Assembly (NCBI RefSeq): GCF_003851545.1
Contig: NZ_BHVX01000013.1
Span: forward strand, 1 to 64,000
Reading direction: 5' to 3'
Source of the DNA: Ralstonia sp. SET104
GTDB taxonomy: Bacteria > Pseudomonadota > Gammaproteobacteria > Burkholderiales > Burkholderiaceae
Length of the DNA stretch: 64,000 nucleotides
Positions 1-6,886 of the stretch are shown in pieces. The position numbers and the translations under genes were made by a program. The notes beneath the pieces were generated by a model. That model was not told where the DNA came from. It did no database searches and saw only the letters and a program-made list of their open reading frames with translations. Numbering within the stretch: the stretch's first letter is position 1; every line of letters starts with the position of its first letter.

Positions 1-2
1 AG

Positions 3-53
3 GAATACTTCTTCCTCAAGATCCGCGCCGCCTTCCCCGGAATTCCTCGATGA
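3..53 (+). CDS. C-terminal tail of an upstream gene (partial)
   Basis: A reading frame enters from the window edge and stops at TGA (51-53) after 16 visible codons, ending in AAFPGIPR. This is too little to identify the protein. The next gene is convergent and ends 28 bp downstream, so this is the last gene of a plus-strand transcript. In Ralstonia relatives a DNA repair gene often precedes oxyR, but nothing visible here confirms that. Confidence 0.4.
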   Translation, partial: EYFFLKIRAAFPGIPR

Positions 54-81
54 ACCTTTTTTTGACACTGGCTGGCGGCGC

Positions 82-321
82 TTACTTGCTCTTGCCTGCG
101 TGCTTATGCTGCATGGATTTGCCATGCTGGTGCGCACGGTCTGCCGCACGCGCCCTACCTTTGTCGTGGTCCAGGCTGTCGTTGCCGTTGGTGTTGGCCA
201 TGCCCTGGCTGCTGATGTGCGCCGCTGATCCACCACCCGCGTTGCCCTTGGCCTGCGCCGACAGCGAAACGGTGCACAGCGCAGTCATGGCTGCAGCCAC
301 CATCCATTGTGCTCGGGTCAT
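82..321 (-). CDS. small exported histidine/lysine-rich protein
   Basis: The frame encodes 79 aa from ATG at 321, chosen because an AAGGAGG ribosome site lies 6 bp upstream. Residues 1-24 form a signal peptide (MTRAQWMVAAAMTALCTVSL, then a cleavage site like AQA-KG). The mature part is glycine-rich and then polar, ending in a His/Lys-rich tail (HQHGKSMQHKHAGKSK). I do not recognise the family. It is probably periplasmic, and the His-rich tail could bind metal, which is inference only. It is divergent from oxyR across about 410 bp. Confidence 0.65.
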   Translation of the reverse strand: MTRAQWMVAAAMTALCTVSLSAQAKGNAGGGSAAHISSQGMANTNGNDSLDHDKGRARAADRAHQHGKSMQHKHAGKSK

Positions 322-732
322 TTGCATCCTCCTTCTGGTTTTTGGTTCCACCGATTGTAAGTAGGCACAGATGAGAATGTGCTTTTCTGTGCAACCAAAC
401 GTAACGGCCTCTCGCGATGCGGGCAAGGTGCGTGTCTGCGACGAAGCTGGCTACACGGAAGCGGTGATCGACGCCCGCGTTCAGGGACCAGGGACATGCA
501 GGCAGACGGAAACCATGGGCTGTGGATCGGACCCAAGCTGCGGCTCGCGCTCATCGCTTGCAAGGACAAGGGGCGCTTCAGCGTGGCAGAGCAACTTCGG
601 TATTTTCCAGACCACTTTGCTGTTTTCCCGATCCCTTTGGCCGTATCGACAGCGGTTCAGCCGTTCGAACCCTCAGCAATATCGCACGTCCCTTGGTAAA
701 ATCTATCGACATCCCCAAGCCGATTGATCGCC
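322..732. other. divergent intergenic region upstream of oxyR
   Basis: No convincing gene is present in these 411 bp between the divergent small exported protein gene and oxyR. The reading frames here lack ribosome sites and recognisable protein character. It should hold both promoters and possibly an OxyR autoregulatory site, but I could not pick out a clear match to the OxyR consensus. Confidence 0.5.
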
Positions 733-1680
733 ATGACGCTCACCGAACTCAAGTACATCGTCGCCGTTGCGCGGGAACGCCACTTTGGGCGTGCCGCCGA
801 AGCCTGCTTCGTCTCGCAACCGACGTTGTCGGTCGCCATCAAGAAGCTGGAAGACGAGCTGGCCGTGCAGATTTTCGAGCGCGGCGCGTCAGAAGTGAGC
901 GTCACACCCGTTGGCGAGCAGATCGTCACCCAAGCGCAGCGGGTGCTTGAACAGACCATGGCGATCCGCGAGATTGCCAAGCAGGGCATGGACCCTTTGG
1001 CTGGGCCGCTGCGCCTGGGGGTGATCTACACGATTGGGCCGTACCTGCTGCCCGCGCTGGTCAAGCAGATGATCGATACCGTCCCGCAGATGCCGCTGAT
1101 GCTGCAGGAGAACTTCACTGTGCGGCTGGTGGAGCTACTCAAGCAGGGCGAGATCGACTGCGCCATCATGGCCGAGCCGTTTCCTGAAGCCGGGCTGATG
1201 ACGGTGCCGCTATACGACGAACCGTTTGTCGTGGCGGTGCCGCGCGACCACGACTTGGCCAAGGCGTCGTCGGTGGACCCGGAGGCGCTCAAGCTGCAGA
1301 CCATGCTGCTGCTCGGCAACGGGCATTGCTTCCGCGACCACGTGCTGGGCGTGTGTCCGGAGCTGTCGCGCTTCTCGCAGAACGCTGACGGCATTCAGAA
1401 AACGTTCGAAGGCTCGTCGCTCGAGACGATCCGCCACATGGTGGCCAGCGGCGTGGGCATTACTGTGCTGCCGCGCACATCTGTGCCGAACATGCAGCCG
1501 GCCGCTACCGATCTGCTGGCCTATGTGCCTTTCCAGGAGCCGGCGCCCGACCGGCGCGTCGTGCTGGCCTGGCGCAAGAGCTTTACGCGCATCGCCGCGA
1601 TCGAAGCAGTGGCCAAGGCGGTCGCGCAATGTGAACTGCCTGGCATCAAGCCCCTGCCTTTCACGCCGCTCGTTCATTGA
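733..1680 (+). CDS. oxyR: peroxide-sensing LysR-family regulator OxyR
   Basis: The product is 315 aa from ATG at 733 (MTLTELKYIV), the usual OxyR start. A LysR-type helix-turn-helix covers residues 1-60 (AAEACFVSQPTLSVAIKKLE) and the rest is the substrate-binding-like domain. The redox cysteines are at residues 199 and 208 in GNGHCFRDHVLGVC, the same positions as Cys199/Cys208 of E. coli OxyR, which form a disulfide on peroxide exposure. OxyR activates katG and dps. Those genes lie downstream but are now 22 kb away because a Tn7-like element follows this gene by 19 bp. Confidence 0.97.
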   Translation: MTLTELKYIVAVARERHFGRAAEACFVSQPTLSVAIKKLEDELAVQIFERGASEVSVTPVGEQIVTQAQRVLEQTMAIREIAKQGMDPLAGPLRLGVIYTIGPYLLPALVKQMIDTVPQMPLMLQENFTVRLVELLKQGEIDCAIMAEPFPEAGLMTVPLYDEPFVVAVPRDHDLAKASSVDPEALKLQTMLLLGNGHCFRDHVLGVCPELSRFSQNADGIQKTFEGSSLETIRHMVASGVGITVLPRTSVPNMQPAATDLLAYVPFQEPAPDRRVVLAWRKSFTRIAAIEAVAKAVAQCELPGIKPLPFTPLVH

Positions 1681-1691
1681 TGACTGCGTGT

Positions 1692-1699
1692 TTGCCGTC
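1692..1699 (+). terminator. left half of split oxyR terminator
   Basis: TTGCCGTC here is most of the left arm of a hairpin whose remainder is at 23257-23278. Deleting the transposon and one CCGTC copy gives TTGCCGTCAC-ACTTT-GTGACGGCAA, a perfect 10-bp stem with a 5-nt loop starting 11 bp after the oxyR stop. The insertion removed this hairpin from oxyR. Confidence 0.6.
1695..1699. repeat. target site duplication CCGTC, left copy
   Basis: CCGTC directly abuts the TGTC terminus at 1700. The identical copy abuts the other terminus at 23257-23261. Confidence 0.85.
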
Positions 1700-1792
1700 T
1701 GTCGCCATAGCGAAGAAAATTAGAAAAAACGCTATCTTGCTTAGAGAAAATAGCAAAGTAAGTTAGAAAAAATAGCGAAGTTTGCTGAACTG
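1700..1792. repeat. left transposon end with TnsB-type binding sites
   Basis: After the terminal TGTCGCCA come tandem sites with a 20-bp core: TAGCGAAGAAAATTAGAAAA (1708-1727), a diverged copy (1731-1750), TAGCAAAGTAAGTTAGAAAA (1751-1770) and a partial copy from 1773. The consensus is close to TAGCRAAGNNRRTTAGAAAA. Arrays of about 20-22 bp TnsB sites are characteristic of Tn7-family ends. Confidence 0.85.
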
Positions 1793-1939
1793 GATGGCGT
1801 AGATCGTGTTGCGGTGTCAATGCTGGGCCATTCCGGCTTGCTTCGCTCGTGCTAGTACAGGCTTCGCGCTCGCGCCGGGACTCGACACTGGTGACCTGCT
1901 CCCGGTAACAGGGCCAGAGGGCTTCTAGTAAAGCCCAAT

Positions 1940-2767
1940 TCAAGTTTGCTCCTGAGCGGCAGGAGCCACCGCTGTTGCCCGATACCGCGCCGCGAACTCT
2001 GCGGGCGATTGGTAATTCAATGCGCTGTGTGGCCGCGCCTCGTTGTAATCCTGGCGCCAGGCTGCGATGACAGCGCGTGCACGTGCAAGGCTCGTGAACC
2101 AGTGCTCGTTCAGGCATTCGTCCCGGAACTTGCCGTTGAACGACTCGATGTAGGCATTCTGCGTCGGCTTGCCGGCCTGAATCAATTTCAAGGTTACGCC
2201 GTTGGCGTAGGCCCATTGGTCCAGCGCTCGGCTCGTGAACTCCGGCCCCTGGTCCGTGCGCAGCGCTTTGGGGTAGCCCCTGAAGCGCGCCGCGTGGTCC
2301 AGCGCTCGCGCCACATACAAGCCCGAGATGCCGTGGTCCACGACGATGTCGACCGACTCCTTCGTGAAGTCGTCGACAATGGTCAGGCACTTCAGACGCC
2401 GTCCGTTGGACAGCGCATCCATCACAAAATCAATCGACCATACCTCGTTCGGCGCGGCCGGCAGCGCCAGTGGCTCGCGCTCCACCATCACCCCGTGGCG
2501 CCGCCGCCGGCGCCGCACAGCCAAACCTGCCTCGCGGTACAACCGGTGCACGCGCTTGTGATTTGCATGTGTACCTTCGCGCTCTAGGAGGGCGTGCAGT
2601 CGCCGGTAGCCGAAACGCCGGCGCTCATGCGCCAGCTCGACCAGCCTCGCTTTGAGCATCTCGTTTCCGGAGTCACTTTGGGCTGCGTAGTGCAGCACGC
2701 TGCGGGACAGCCCGACAAGCCGGCAGGCGCGACGCTCGGAGATGTTGACCTTCTGCCGAATCGCCAC
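1940..2767 (-). CDS. IS407-group transposase OrfB (DDE catalytic part)
   Basis: The frame encodes 275 aa from GTG at 2767 (MAIRQKVNISERRACRLVGL). It has an N-terminal HTH_21-like region (residues 40-95) and an rve integrase core: first Asp in WSIDFVMDAL, second Asp in LRTDQGPEFTS, and Glu in NAYIESFNGKFRDECL, so all three DDE residues are present. The C-terminal ARPHSALNYQSPAEFA is typical of the group. OrfB is normally made as an OrfAB fusion by -1 frameshifting from orfA. Because the upstream orfA is deleted internally, a functional OrfAB is doubtful. Confidence 0.9.
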   Translation of the reverse strand: MAIRQKVNISERRACRLVGLSRSVLHYAAQSDSGNEMLKARLVELAHERRRFGYRRLHALLEREGTHANHKRVHRLYREAGLAVRRRRRRHGVMVEREPLALPAAPNEVWSIDFVMDALSNGRRLKCLTIVDDFTKESVDIVVDHGISGLYVARALDHAARFRGYPKALRTDQGPEFTSRALDQWAYANGVTLKLIQAGKPTQNAYIESFNGKFRDECLNEHWFTSLARARAVIAAWRQDYNEARPHSALNYQSPAEFAARYRATAVAPAAQEQT

Positions 2768-2793
2768 GACCGCCTCGCGCTTGGCTTGTGGGC

Positions 2794-2928
2794 TCAGGGC
2801 TTTCCCTTGACCACCACCTTCAGCGCTTCCATGTCCAACATCGCCTCGGCCAGCAGCTTCTTCAGCTTGGCGTTCTCGGCTTCCTTCAGGAACCCGATGA
2901 TTTGCTCTTCCGTAAATCGCTTCTTCAT
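2794..2928 (-). pseudogene. IS407-group OrfA with internal deletion
   Basis: Only 44 codons remain. The start MKKRFTEEQIIGFLKEA is the standard IS407-group OrfA N terminus, and ENAKLKKLLAEAMLDMEALK is its leucine-zipper-like C-terminal part. The roughly 45 residues between them, which hold most of the helix-turn-helix, are missing in frame. A good ribosome site precedes ATG at 2928. The product would lack the end-binding domain, so the element is probably immobile by itself. Confidence 0.85.
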
Positions 2929-2996
2929 GTCCGCCTTCCTCTCCGAAAACGGACTCTACTAGCTTCCCGGTGGACCGGTTTATTGGGGGCAGGTCA

Positions 2997-3516
2997 CTGG
3001 CAACCCTCCATGGCCGCCTATAACCTAGCTCGACAAGCTTGGCAACGCGATATCCAAATGCATGCCGTGCTCGGCATCAAGGATTACGCATGGCAAAGCC
3101 TGTATCACTTTACCGTTGGCTGCGCCATGATCGATCAACGCTTGTCGACGCTTGCTCAATATGAGGTTCAGGCTTGACACGGATGTTCTGCTCCGGGAAA
3201 GCTCCGCCAATCCATCAGCTTTCGGACTCCGCTTGGCAAGGACACCGCAATCCAGGCTTTGGAACTCGTGTGGGTTGCGGGGGCAGAATTGTGGAGGCGC
3301 GTTGGCGCGCCACGCGCGACGCACCACATCCCGGCCTGTCAGAGCTTTCCAGGAGTCTGCGACTATGCATATGGCAGCGTCCCAAGCCTCGGCCAGGCAA
3401 ATCCACCACGTCGGGTGTATGGTCGCCTTGGCCTGCGGGCCAAATATTCGTGATGCTGTGTGTGTGTTGGCGTTGTAAGGGGCCTAGCTCCACCACCATG
3501 GGCTGCGATCGAGCAG
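2997..3516 (+). other. interrupted unidentified gene remnant and non-coding stretch
   Basis: From the IS junction to the TAG/TGA region near 3177 a plus-strand frame reads WQPSMAAYNLARQAWQRDIQ and ends ...LSTLAQYEVQA. It looks like the C-terminal end of a protein whose upstream part was cut by the IS. Joining across the CTGG duplication extends the frame only to a stop about 13 codons further upstream, so the gene was already damaged. I do not recognise it. From about 3180 to 3516 I see no supported gene. Confidence 0.35.
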
Positions 3517-3981
3517 TCAGCCCGCAAAGGATTTCGCAAGGCACTCCACGATCAGATCGCGCAAAGAATTCGCAGTCAGGTCGCTCAGATCAAGGGTGAT
3601 CTCAGAGGTTGACGCCGTTCCGCTACGGTTGGAAACCACCATGTGCACGTGAACTTTTTGGTCGAGCGCGTCGCCTATCAACGTGATCTTGGGGTATTGG
3701 TTGGCGTGCCCTGAGTCATATTCCTGTGCCTCCCTGCCGGCGGGAAAAACATGGAGCGTCGTGCTCAGTGCCGTCATTTCGACTTTGAAGCCATGGCCGC
3801 GTTTCTGCAGGTGGGCGCCGATGTCTTCAAAGACGGGATGCGCTGTCTTCATTCGGAACGCCGCGAAATCGGTCCGAAATTTTTCCACTGCGATCTGCTT
3901 GTCGGCAGCGTCTTCCTTCTCTTCGGCCTTGCGCTTGTCGAACGCATTCATTGCTGCGTCAAGCTTGTCATAAGAGCTCAT
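3517..3981 (-). CDS. hypothetical cytoplasmic protein (154 aa)
   Basis: The frame starts at ATG 3981 with a GAGGGACG ribosome site just upstream. The protein has no signal peptide or membrane segment. Residues 1-35 are charged and helical (FDKRKAEEKEDAADKQIAVE), then a mixed domain contains PVFEDIGAHLQKRGHGFKVE and a conserved-looking C-terminal LTANSLRDLIVECLAKSFAG. I do not recognise the family. It is the first cargo gene after the IS407-group element, and its start lies 20 bp from a degenerate NRAMP gene end. Confidence 0.7.
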   Translation of the reverse strand: MSSYDKLDAAMNAFDKRKAEEKEDAADKQIAVEKFRTDFAAFRMKTAHPVFEDIGAHLQKRGHGFKVEMTALSTTLHVFPAGREAQEYDSGHANQYPKITLIGDALDQKVHVHMVVSNRSGTASTSEITLDLSDLTANSLRDLIVECLAKSFAG

Positions 3982-4001
3982 ATTCGTCCCTCGCTAGGAT
4001 G

Positions 4002-4097
4002 GGGATCTACACCGCGAGCCGGCTCAGGATTGTCCTGGACTGGACTGCCACATCGATCATGGGCGCTGCCGCCATGGCGATGTTCCTATCATTGTAG
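4002..4097 (+). pseudogene. 3' remnant of an NRAMP-like transporter gene
   Basis: Thirty-one codons plus TAG encode GIYTASRLRIVLDWTATSIM followed by GAAAMAMFLSL. This matches the C terminus of the intact transporter ending at 8699 (GPYTASRPMIVLGWTATAIM followed by GAAAMAMLL). The rest of the gene is absent. It marks the left edge of a diverged duplication shared with 8610-9289 and shows that a second NRAMP-like gene was once here. Confidence 0.8.
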
Positions 4098-4186
4098 GCA
4101 TCGACACGCAAACACATTGTGCGCATCTCGACGCTGACCTCTTGCAACGGGTTGGCGCCGTGCCTCCCTCAATGGCACTGCCTGCT

Positions 4187-4423
4187 TCAGCGCGCAAACT
4201 CAGCGCACTGTTGCCCCGGTCGTATCCCAGCGCTGAATGCGATGCCAGAGGAAATGGATCCTTCCGGGATAGCGGCCCCTGCCCAGCCTGTGGCACGTCC
4301 ATCATTGGGCGTGAAGCGATATTCGGAAAACCATCGCCGGTCACTACGCTGCGTCGTGCGCACTTCGAGCGCTCCGTTGGGCAGGTCAAGCGAGCTAATT
4401 ATGGAGATCCTCGTTGCGGTCAC
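4187..4423 (-). CDS. small conserved protein, paralogue 1 (start codon altered)
   Basis: The frame is 78 aa from GTG at 4423. It is paralogous to the protein at 8784-8999; the shared core includes RTTQRSDRRWFSEYRFTPN, then AAIPEG, SSG, AFSAGI and GQQCAE. Most nucleotide differences between copies fall at third codon positions, which argues that the minus strand is coding. At the position where paralogue 2 has its ATG this copy has ATA, so it must use the upstream GTG or is poorly translated. Function unknown. The single Cys and the WF-SEYRFTPN segment are the most conserved. Confidence 0.6.
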   Translation of the reverse strand: MTATRISIISSLDLPNGALEVRTTQRSDRRWFSEYRFTPNDGRATGWAGAAIPEGSISSGIAFSAGIRPGQQCAEFAR

Positions 4424-4498
4424 CCTGGTATGCCGGAACGTGCCGGTTCACTGTTATTTGTGATTCCAACGTAGTTTGCTGGTGAGGACCTGTCGGCT

Positions 4499-4509
4499 CG
4501 GTACCGTAC
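4499..4509. promoter_or_regulatory. CGGTACCGTAC motif (candidate operator)
   Basis: This 11-bp motif, in the context GTCGGCTCGGTACCGTACAG, recurs at 9097-9107 and in variant form at 6504-6514 and 11315-11325, always 170-300 bp ahead of a cargo gene. Here the downstream gene is at 4712. Its role is inferred from recurrence only. Confidence 0.35.
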
Positions 4510-4711
4510 AGAAGTCGGTCGGTTGTTGGTCCCTTAGATCGAAGCTGTTGCACCGCCACCGTCATGCACAAACACATCGGAGCAGACCACGCGATCAATG
4601 CGTCTGCTGCCGTACCGACACCTTCCCAGCGATCAAGGATCTTGGTTCTTGGGACATTCGCGCGACACATGCCTATTGCCGCACGGGTGCCCCCCTCCAA
4701 CGGAGATCGCC

Positions 4712-4996
4712 ATGGATGCCTATCCGACTTGCCAATACAAGGGGTACGACGTTTATCCCTTGATCTACCTGTTTGACCCGCCTCGGGAATGGCACGAGCG
4801 TCGTCCAGATCGGTCATACAGCGCCTCTGTGATGATCTGCCTCGAAGGCGCATTTCCGGATGCGGAGCATTCCCGTATTTTTCGCCTGAGCGGTGAACCA
4901 TGGGAGAGCATCGGTACGGCCAAGCGTGCCGCCATGAAGGGCGCTGAAGAGATCATCAACGGCTTCGTTCCCGTTCAGTCCATGGCCTTCGCGTGA
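4712..4996 (+). CDS. hypothetical protein (94 aa)
   Basis: The start at 4712 was chosen because GGAGATCGCC precedes this ATG. The sequence begins MDAYPTCQYKGYDVYPLIYL and is a compact soluble protein without signal or membrane segments. It includes an aromatic/proline-rich part (FDPPREWHERRPDRSYSASV) and a C-terminal helix with AKRAAMKGAEEIINGF. I do not recognise the family. It lies directly downstream of repeat copy 1 and 105 bp before the transglutaminase-like gene, on the same strand. Confidence 0.7.
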   Translation: MDAYPTCQYKGYDVYPLIYLFDPPREWHERRPDRSYSASVMICLEGAFPDAEHSRIFRLSGEPWESIGTAKRAAMKGAEEIINGFVPVQSMAFA

Positions 4997-5101
4997 TCGC
5001 CCACCAGTTTTTGGGCAACGGTCGGGACTCCGCGACGCGGCTATTCACCCATCACTTTTTTTCCAACAACCATGTGGCTCCGGGGGCTACAGGAGGGTCG
5101 T

Positions 5102-5962
5102 ATGGTTCGCATGCGCTACTCAGTCCGCTTGGCCTATGAGGTACGTGATCCAACTGCGGATTTCATTTTTAATGTTCACGCCGCGAAGACGTCTCGCCAG
5201 ACGATCGTCGCCGAGTCACTGCATCTGACGCCGGCGATGTCGGCCGTGCCTCATACCGAACCGACCTTGCGCAATCGCCGTTTGCGTGTACGGGCGCCTC
5301 GGGGCAACTTCACCTTGACCTATGAGGCGACGGTGGACATAGAACACCTATTGACGCCCGCCGAACTGCTGCACGAAGTCCCTATTGCGGATTTACCGCT
5401 GTACGTTGTCCCATTCTTGACCCCTAGTCGCTATTGCGAGTCGGACCGGCTCATGGAGTTTGCGCAGCAGGAATTTGGCGGCTGCCAACGTGGCTATCCG
5501 CTGGTTATCCGGATTCGTGACTGGGTCTGTCGTTACGTGCGATTTGTACCGCAGTCAACGAGCGAGCGAACGTCTGCGGTCGGCACGCTCGTGGAGCGAA
5601 AGGGCGTGTGCCGCGACTATGCGCACTTGATGATTGCATTGTGCCGCGCGCTGAGCATACCGGCGCGCTTCGCAACCAGTCTCGACTATGGTGCCGATCC
5701 ATCGCTGGGATTGCCTGACTTCCACGCCTTCGTGGAGGTTTTTCTGGGAAACCAATGGTATCTGGTCGACCCCTCGCAGGCGGCGGTGCCCATGGGGCTT
5801 CTGCGAATCGGTACCGGACGCGATGCGGCGGACGTGCCCATTGCCCTGGTGTTTGGTAACGTCAAATTGTCGCGGCCGATCGTGGAAGTTCAGGCCCTTG
5901 AGAACGCGGATCTGAAAACCAGCGTGCCAATTGACACTGTCCAAGGAATCAGTACGTGGTGA
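5102..5962 (+). CDS. transglutaminase-like cysteine protease-fold protein
   Basis: The product is 286 aa from ATG 5102, which has a GGAGGG ribosome site 5 bp upstream. The N-terminal 110 residues resemble the beta-rich bacterial transglutaminase N domain. The transglutaminase core follows, with Cys in RKGVCRDYAHLM, His in LPDFHAFVEVF and Asp in WYLVDPSQ, giving the complete Cys-His-Asp triad. Proteins of this family hydrolyse or modify peptide or amide bonds; the substrate is unknown. There is no signal peptide, so it is probably cytoplasmic. It is one of the larger cargo genes of the Tn7-like element. Confidence 0.88.
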   Translation: MVRMRYSVRLAYEVRDPTADFIFNVHAAKTSRQTIVAESLHLTPAMSAVPHTEPTLRNRRLRVRAPRGNFTLTYEATVDIEHLLTPAELLHEVPIADLPLYVVPFLTPSRYCESDRLMEFAQQEFGGCQRGYPLVIRIRDWVCRYVRFVPQSTSERTSAVGTLVERKGVCRDYAHLMIALCRALSIPARFATSLDYGADPSLGLPDFHAFVEVFLGNQWYLVDPSQAAVPMGLLRIGTGRDAADVPIALVFGNVKLSRPIVEVQALENADLKTSVPIDTVQGISTW

Positions 5963-5979
5963 GAGGTGGATGTGGCGAC

Positions 5980-6240
5980 TTATCGCTCGTCCGTCGCGGG
6001 AGACTCCTCTTCTGGGCCGAGAATCACGTCTACTGCGGCGCGGCCTGCCAGTTCGCCAATCAGGTGCGCCCAGCGTCGAGAAAAAGGGCTGCCGTGGACC
6101 TTGATGCGCTTGCCTATCGCAGCGACACCAGGCGGCTTCATGGGGCCGTCGATGCTGAACCACAGATCGAACATGTCCTTCTGCGTCCCAATCAATTGCA
6201 GATGAATTTCGAAGCCTCGGTACTCGGTTGTACGGGTCAT
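5980..6240 (-). CDS. hypothetical small protein (86 aa)
   Basis: The start at ATG 6240 has TGGAGGCG upstream. The sequence MTRTTEYRGFEIHLQLIGTQ is followed by a segment rich in aromatic residues (FDLWFSIDGPMKPPG) and an acidic tail EEESPATDER. No signal or membrane segment is present. The family is not recognised. It is convergent with the transglutaminase-like gene, with stops 17 bp apart. Confidence 0.65.
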   Translation of the reverse strand: MTRTTEYRGFEIHLQLIGTQKDMFDLWFSIDGPMKPPGVAAIGKRIKVHGSPFSRRWAHLIGELAGRAAVDVILGPEEESPATDER

Positions 6241-6667
6241 GCTGCGCCTCCATTCTTCGCTGCCGCCTCTGCAAGCGTAGTGCATCAAACGGGGAGAAAT
6301 GACCGTTATTGCAACGGTCGTGCGCATCTTATGCGGCAAACCAGAATGGATCGTGCAGTTCGGAGCGCCAAGTAGGCCCAATCCAAGCGGTAGTTCGATC
6401 GCTTCTTGCCGGACGTTTAGGCAGCCTGAACTGCCTTCTTCCAGCGTGTCTCGGTTCTTCCCACCACGATCCTTTAAGCCTCCCGTCGGTAGGACGTTAC
6501 GTACGGTACCGGACCGTCTTTACGCTCCCAAGCATTTACCCTGGATCAAGGTGGAACTACGTATTCTCAATGAGAGTTCTTGCGGCTCCGGGCTCGATTT
6601 GGCACTGGAAGCGTGTTGGACGCAGGTTCGCCAGGATGTGCACGGGAGCCTGCCAGAGGAGCGCGTC
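6241..6667 (+). other. gene-free region with promoter-like motif
   Basis: These 427 bp hold no supported gene. They include the palindrome-like motif at 6504-6514 ahead of the DUF3309 gene. A short segment near 6355 (GCAGTTCGGAGCGCCAAG) resembles one near 15040 (GGCAGTTTGGCGCTCCAAG), so both may belong to a repeated regulatory or insertion-scar sequence. Confidence 0.4.
6504..6514 (+). promoter_or_regulatory. CGGTACCGGAC motif upstream of DUF3309 gene
   Basis: The context GTACGGTACCGGACCGTCTT is shared, in the same orientation relative to the gene, with the region upstream of the second DUF3309 gene (GTACGCTACCGGACCGTTTT on the minus strand at 11311-11325). The distances to the start codons are similar, about 155 and 175 bp. 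It is a candidate promoter or operator. Confidence 0.45.
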
Positions 6668-6826
6668 ATGTCTGTCGGTGTCCTGCTACTTACCATCTTG
6701 GCCATCGCTCTCGTCGGGGCGATTCCGGTGTGGCCCTACAGCGCTGAGTGGACTTACTGGCCAAGCGGAGCCATTGGCGTTCTTGTTCTTTTCGTGCTCG
6801 TGCTGATGCTCACGGGGCAAATCTGA
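6668..6826 (+). CDS. DUF3309-type small membrane protein, copy 1
   Basis: This 52-aa protein starts MSVGVLLLTILAIALVGAIP. It has two hydrophobic segments around a central WPYSAEWTYWPSGAIG, the layout of DUF3309 proteins (W-P-x-S near the middle, hydrophobic C terminus). The start is fixed by GAGGAGCGCGTC. It probably sits in the inner membrane. The family is common in stress and environmental Proteobacteria but its function is unknown. A paralogue is at 10980-11138. Confidence 0.85.
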   Translation: MSVGVLLLTILAIALVGAIPVWPYSAEWTYWPSGAIGVLVLFVLVLMLTGQI

Positions 6827-6886
6827 ACGCGCGCGGCAGAGTTTCGTCAATGATTTTCCAAAATAATCAGTTATGCGAGGGATGTC

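Larger units (their letters stand above)
1892..2996 (-). mobile_element. IS3-family (IS407 group) element, internally deleted
   Basis: The element begins TGACCTGCTCCC (1892) and ends with its imperfect inverted counterpart GGGGGCAGGTCA (2996). A 4-bp duplication CTGG (1888-1891 and 2997-3000) flanks it, as expected for the IS407 group. It carries orfB and a shortened orfA on the minus strand. It measures 1105 bp, about 135 bp less than the roughly 1.24 kb usual for this group, and the missing length matches the in-frame gap in orfA. It is inserted inside the Tn7-like element and interrupts an older sequence. Confidence 0.88.
4002..4693. repeat. diverged direct repeat, copy 1 (about 0.69 kb)
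   Basis: This block aligns along its whole length with 8610-9289 in the same orientation. Shared landmarks are the NRAMP 3' end, a minus-strand small gene, the segment around CGGTACCGTACAGAA, the segment CTGCCGTACCGACACC, and the terminal ATTGCCGCACGGGTGCCC. The copies differ at many positions and by small indels, so the duplication is old. Downstream of it the two loci carry different genes. Confidence 0.85.

Noticed and set aside
4142-4474. Plus-strand frame in repeat copy 1 as the conserved gene
   Set aside because: Third-position substitution bias between the two repeat copies fits the minus-strand frame; the plus-strand frame is not preserved in copy 2.
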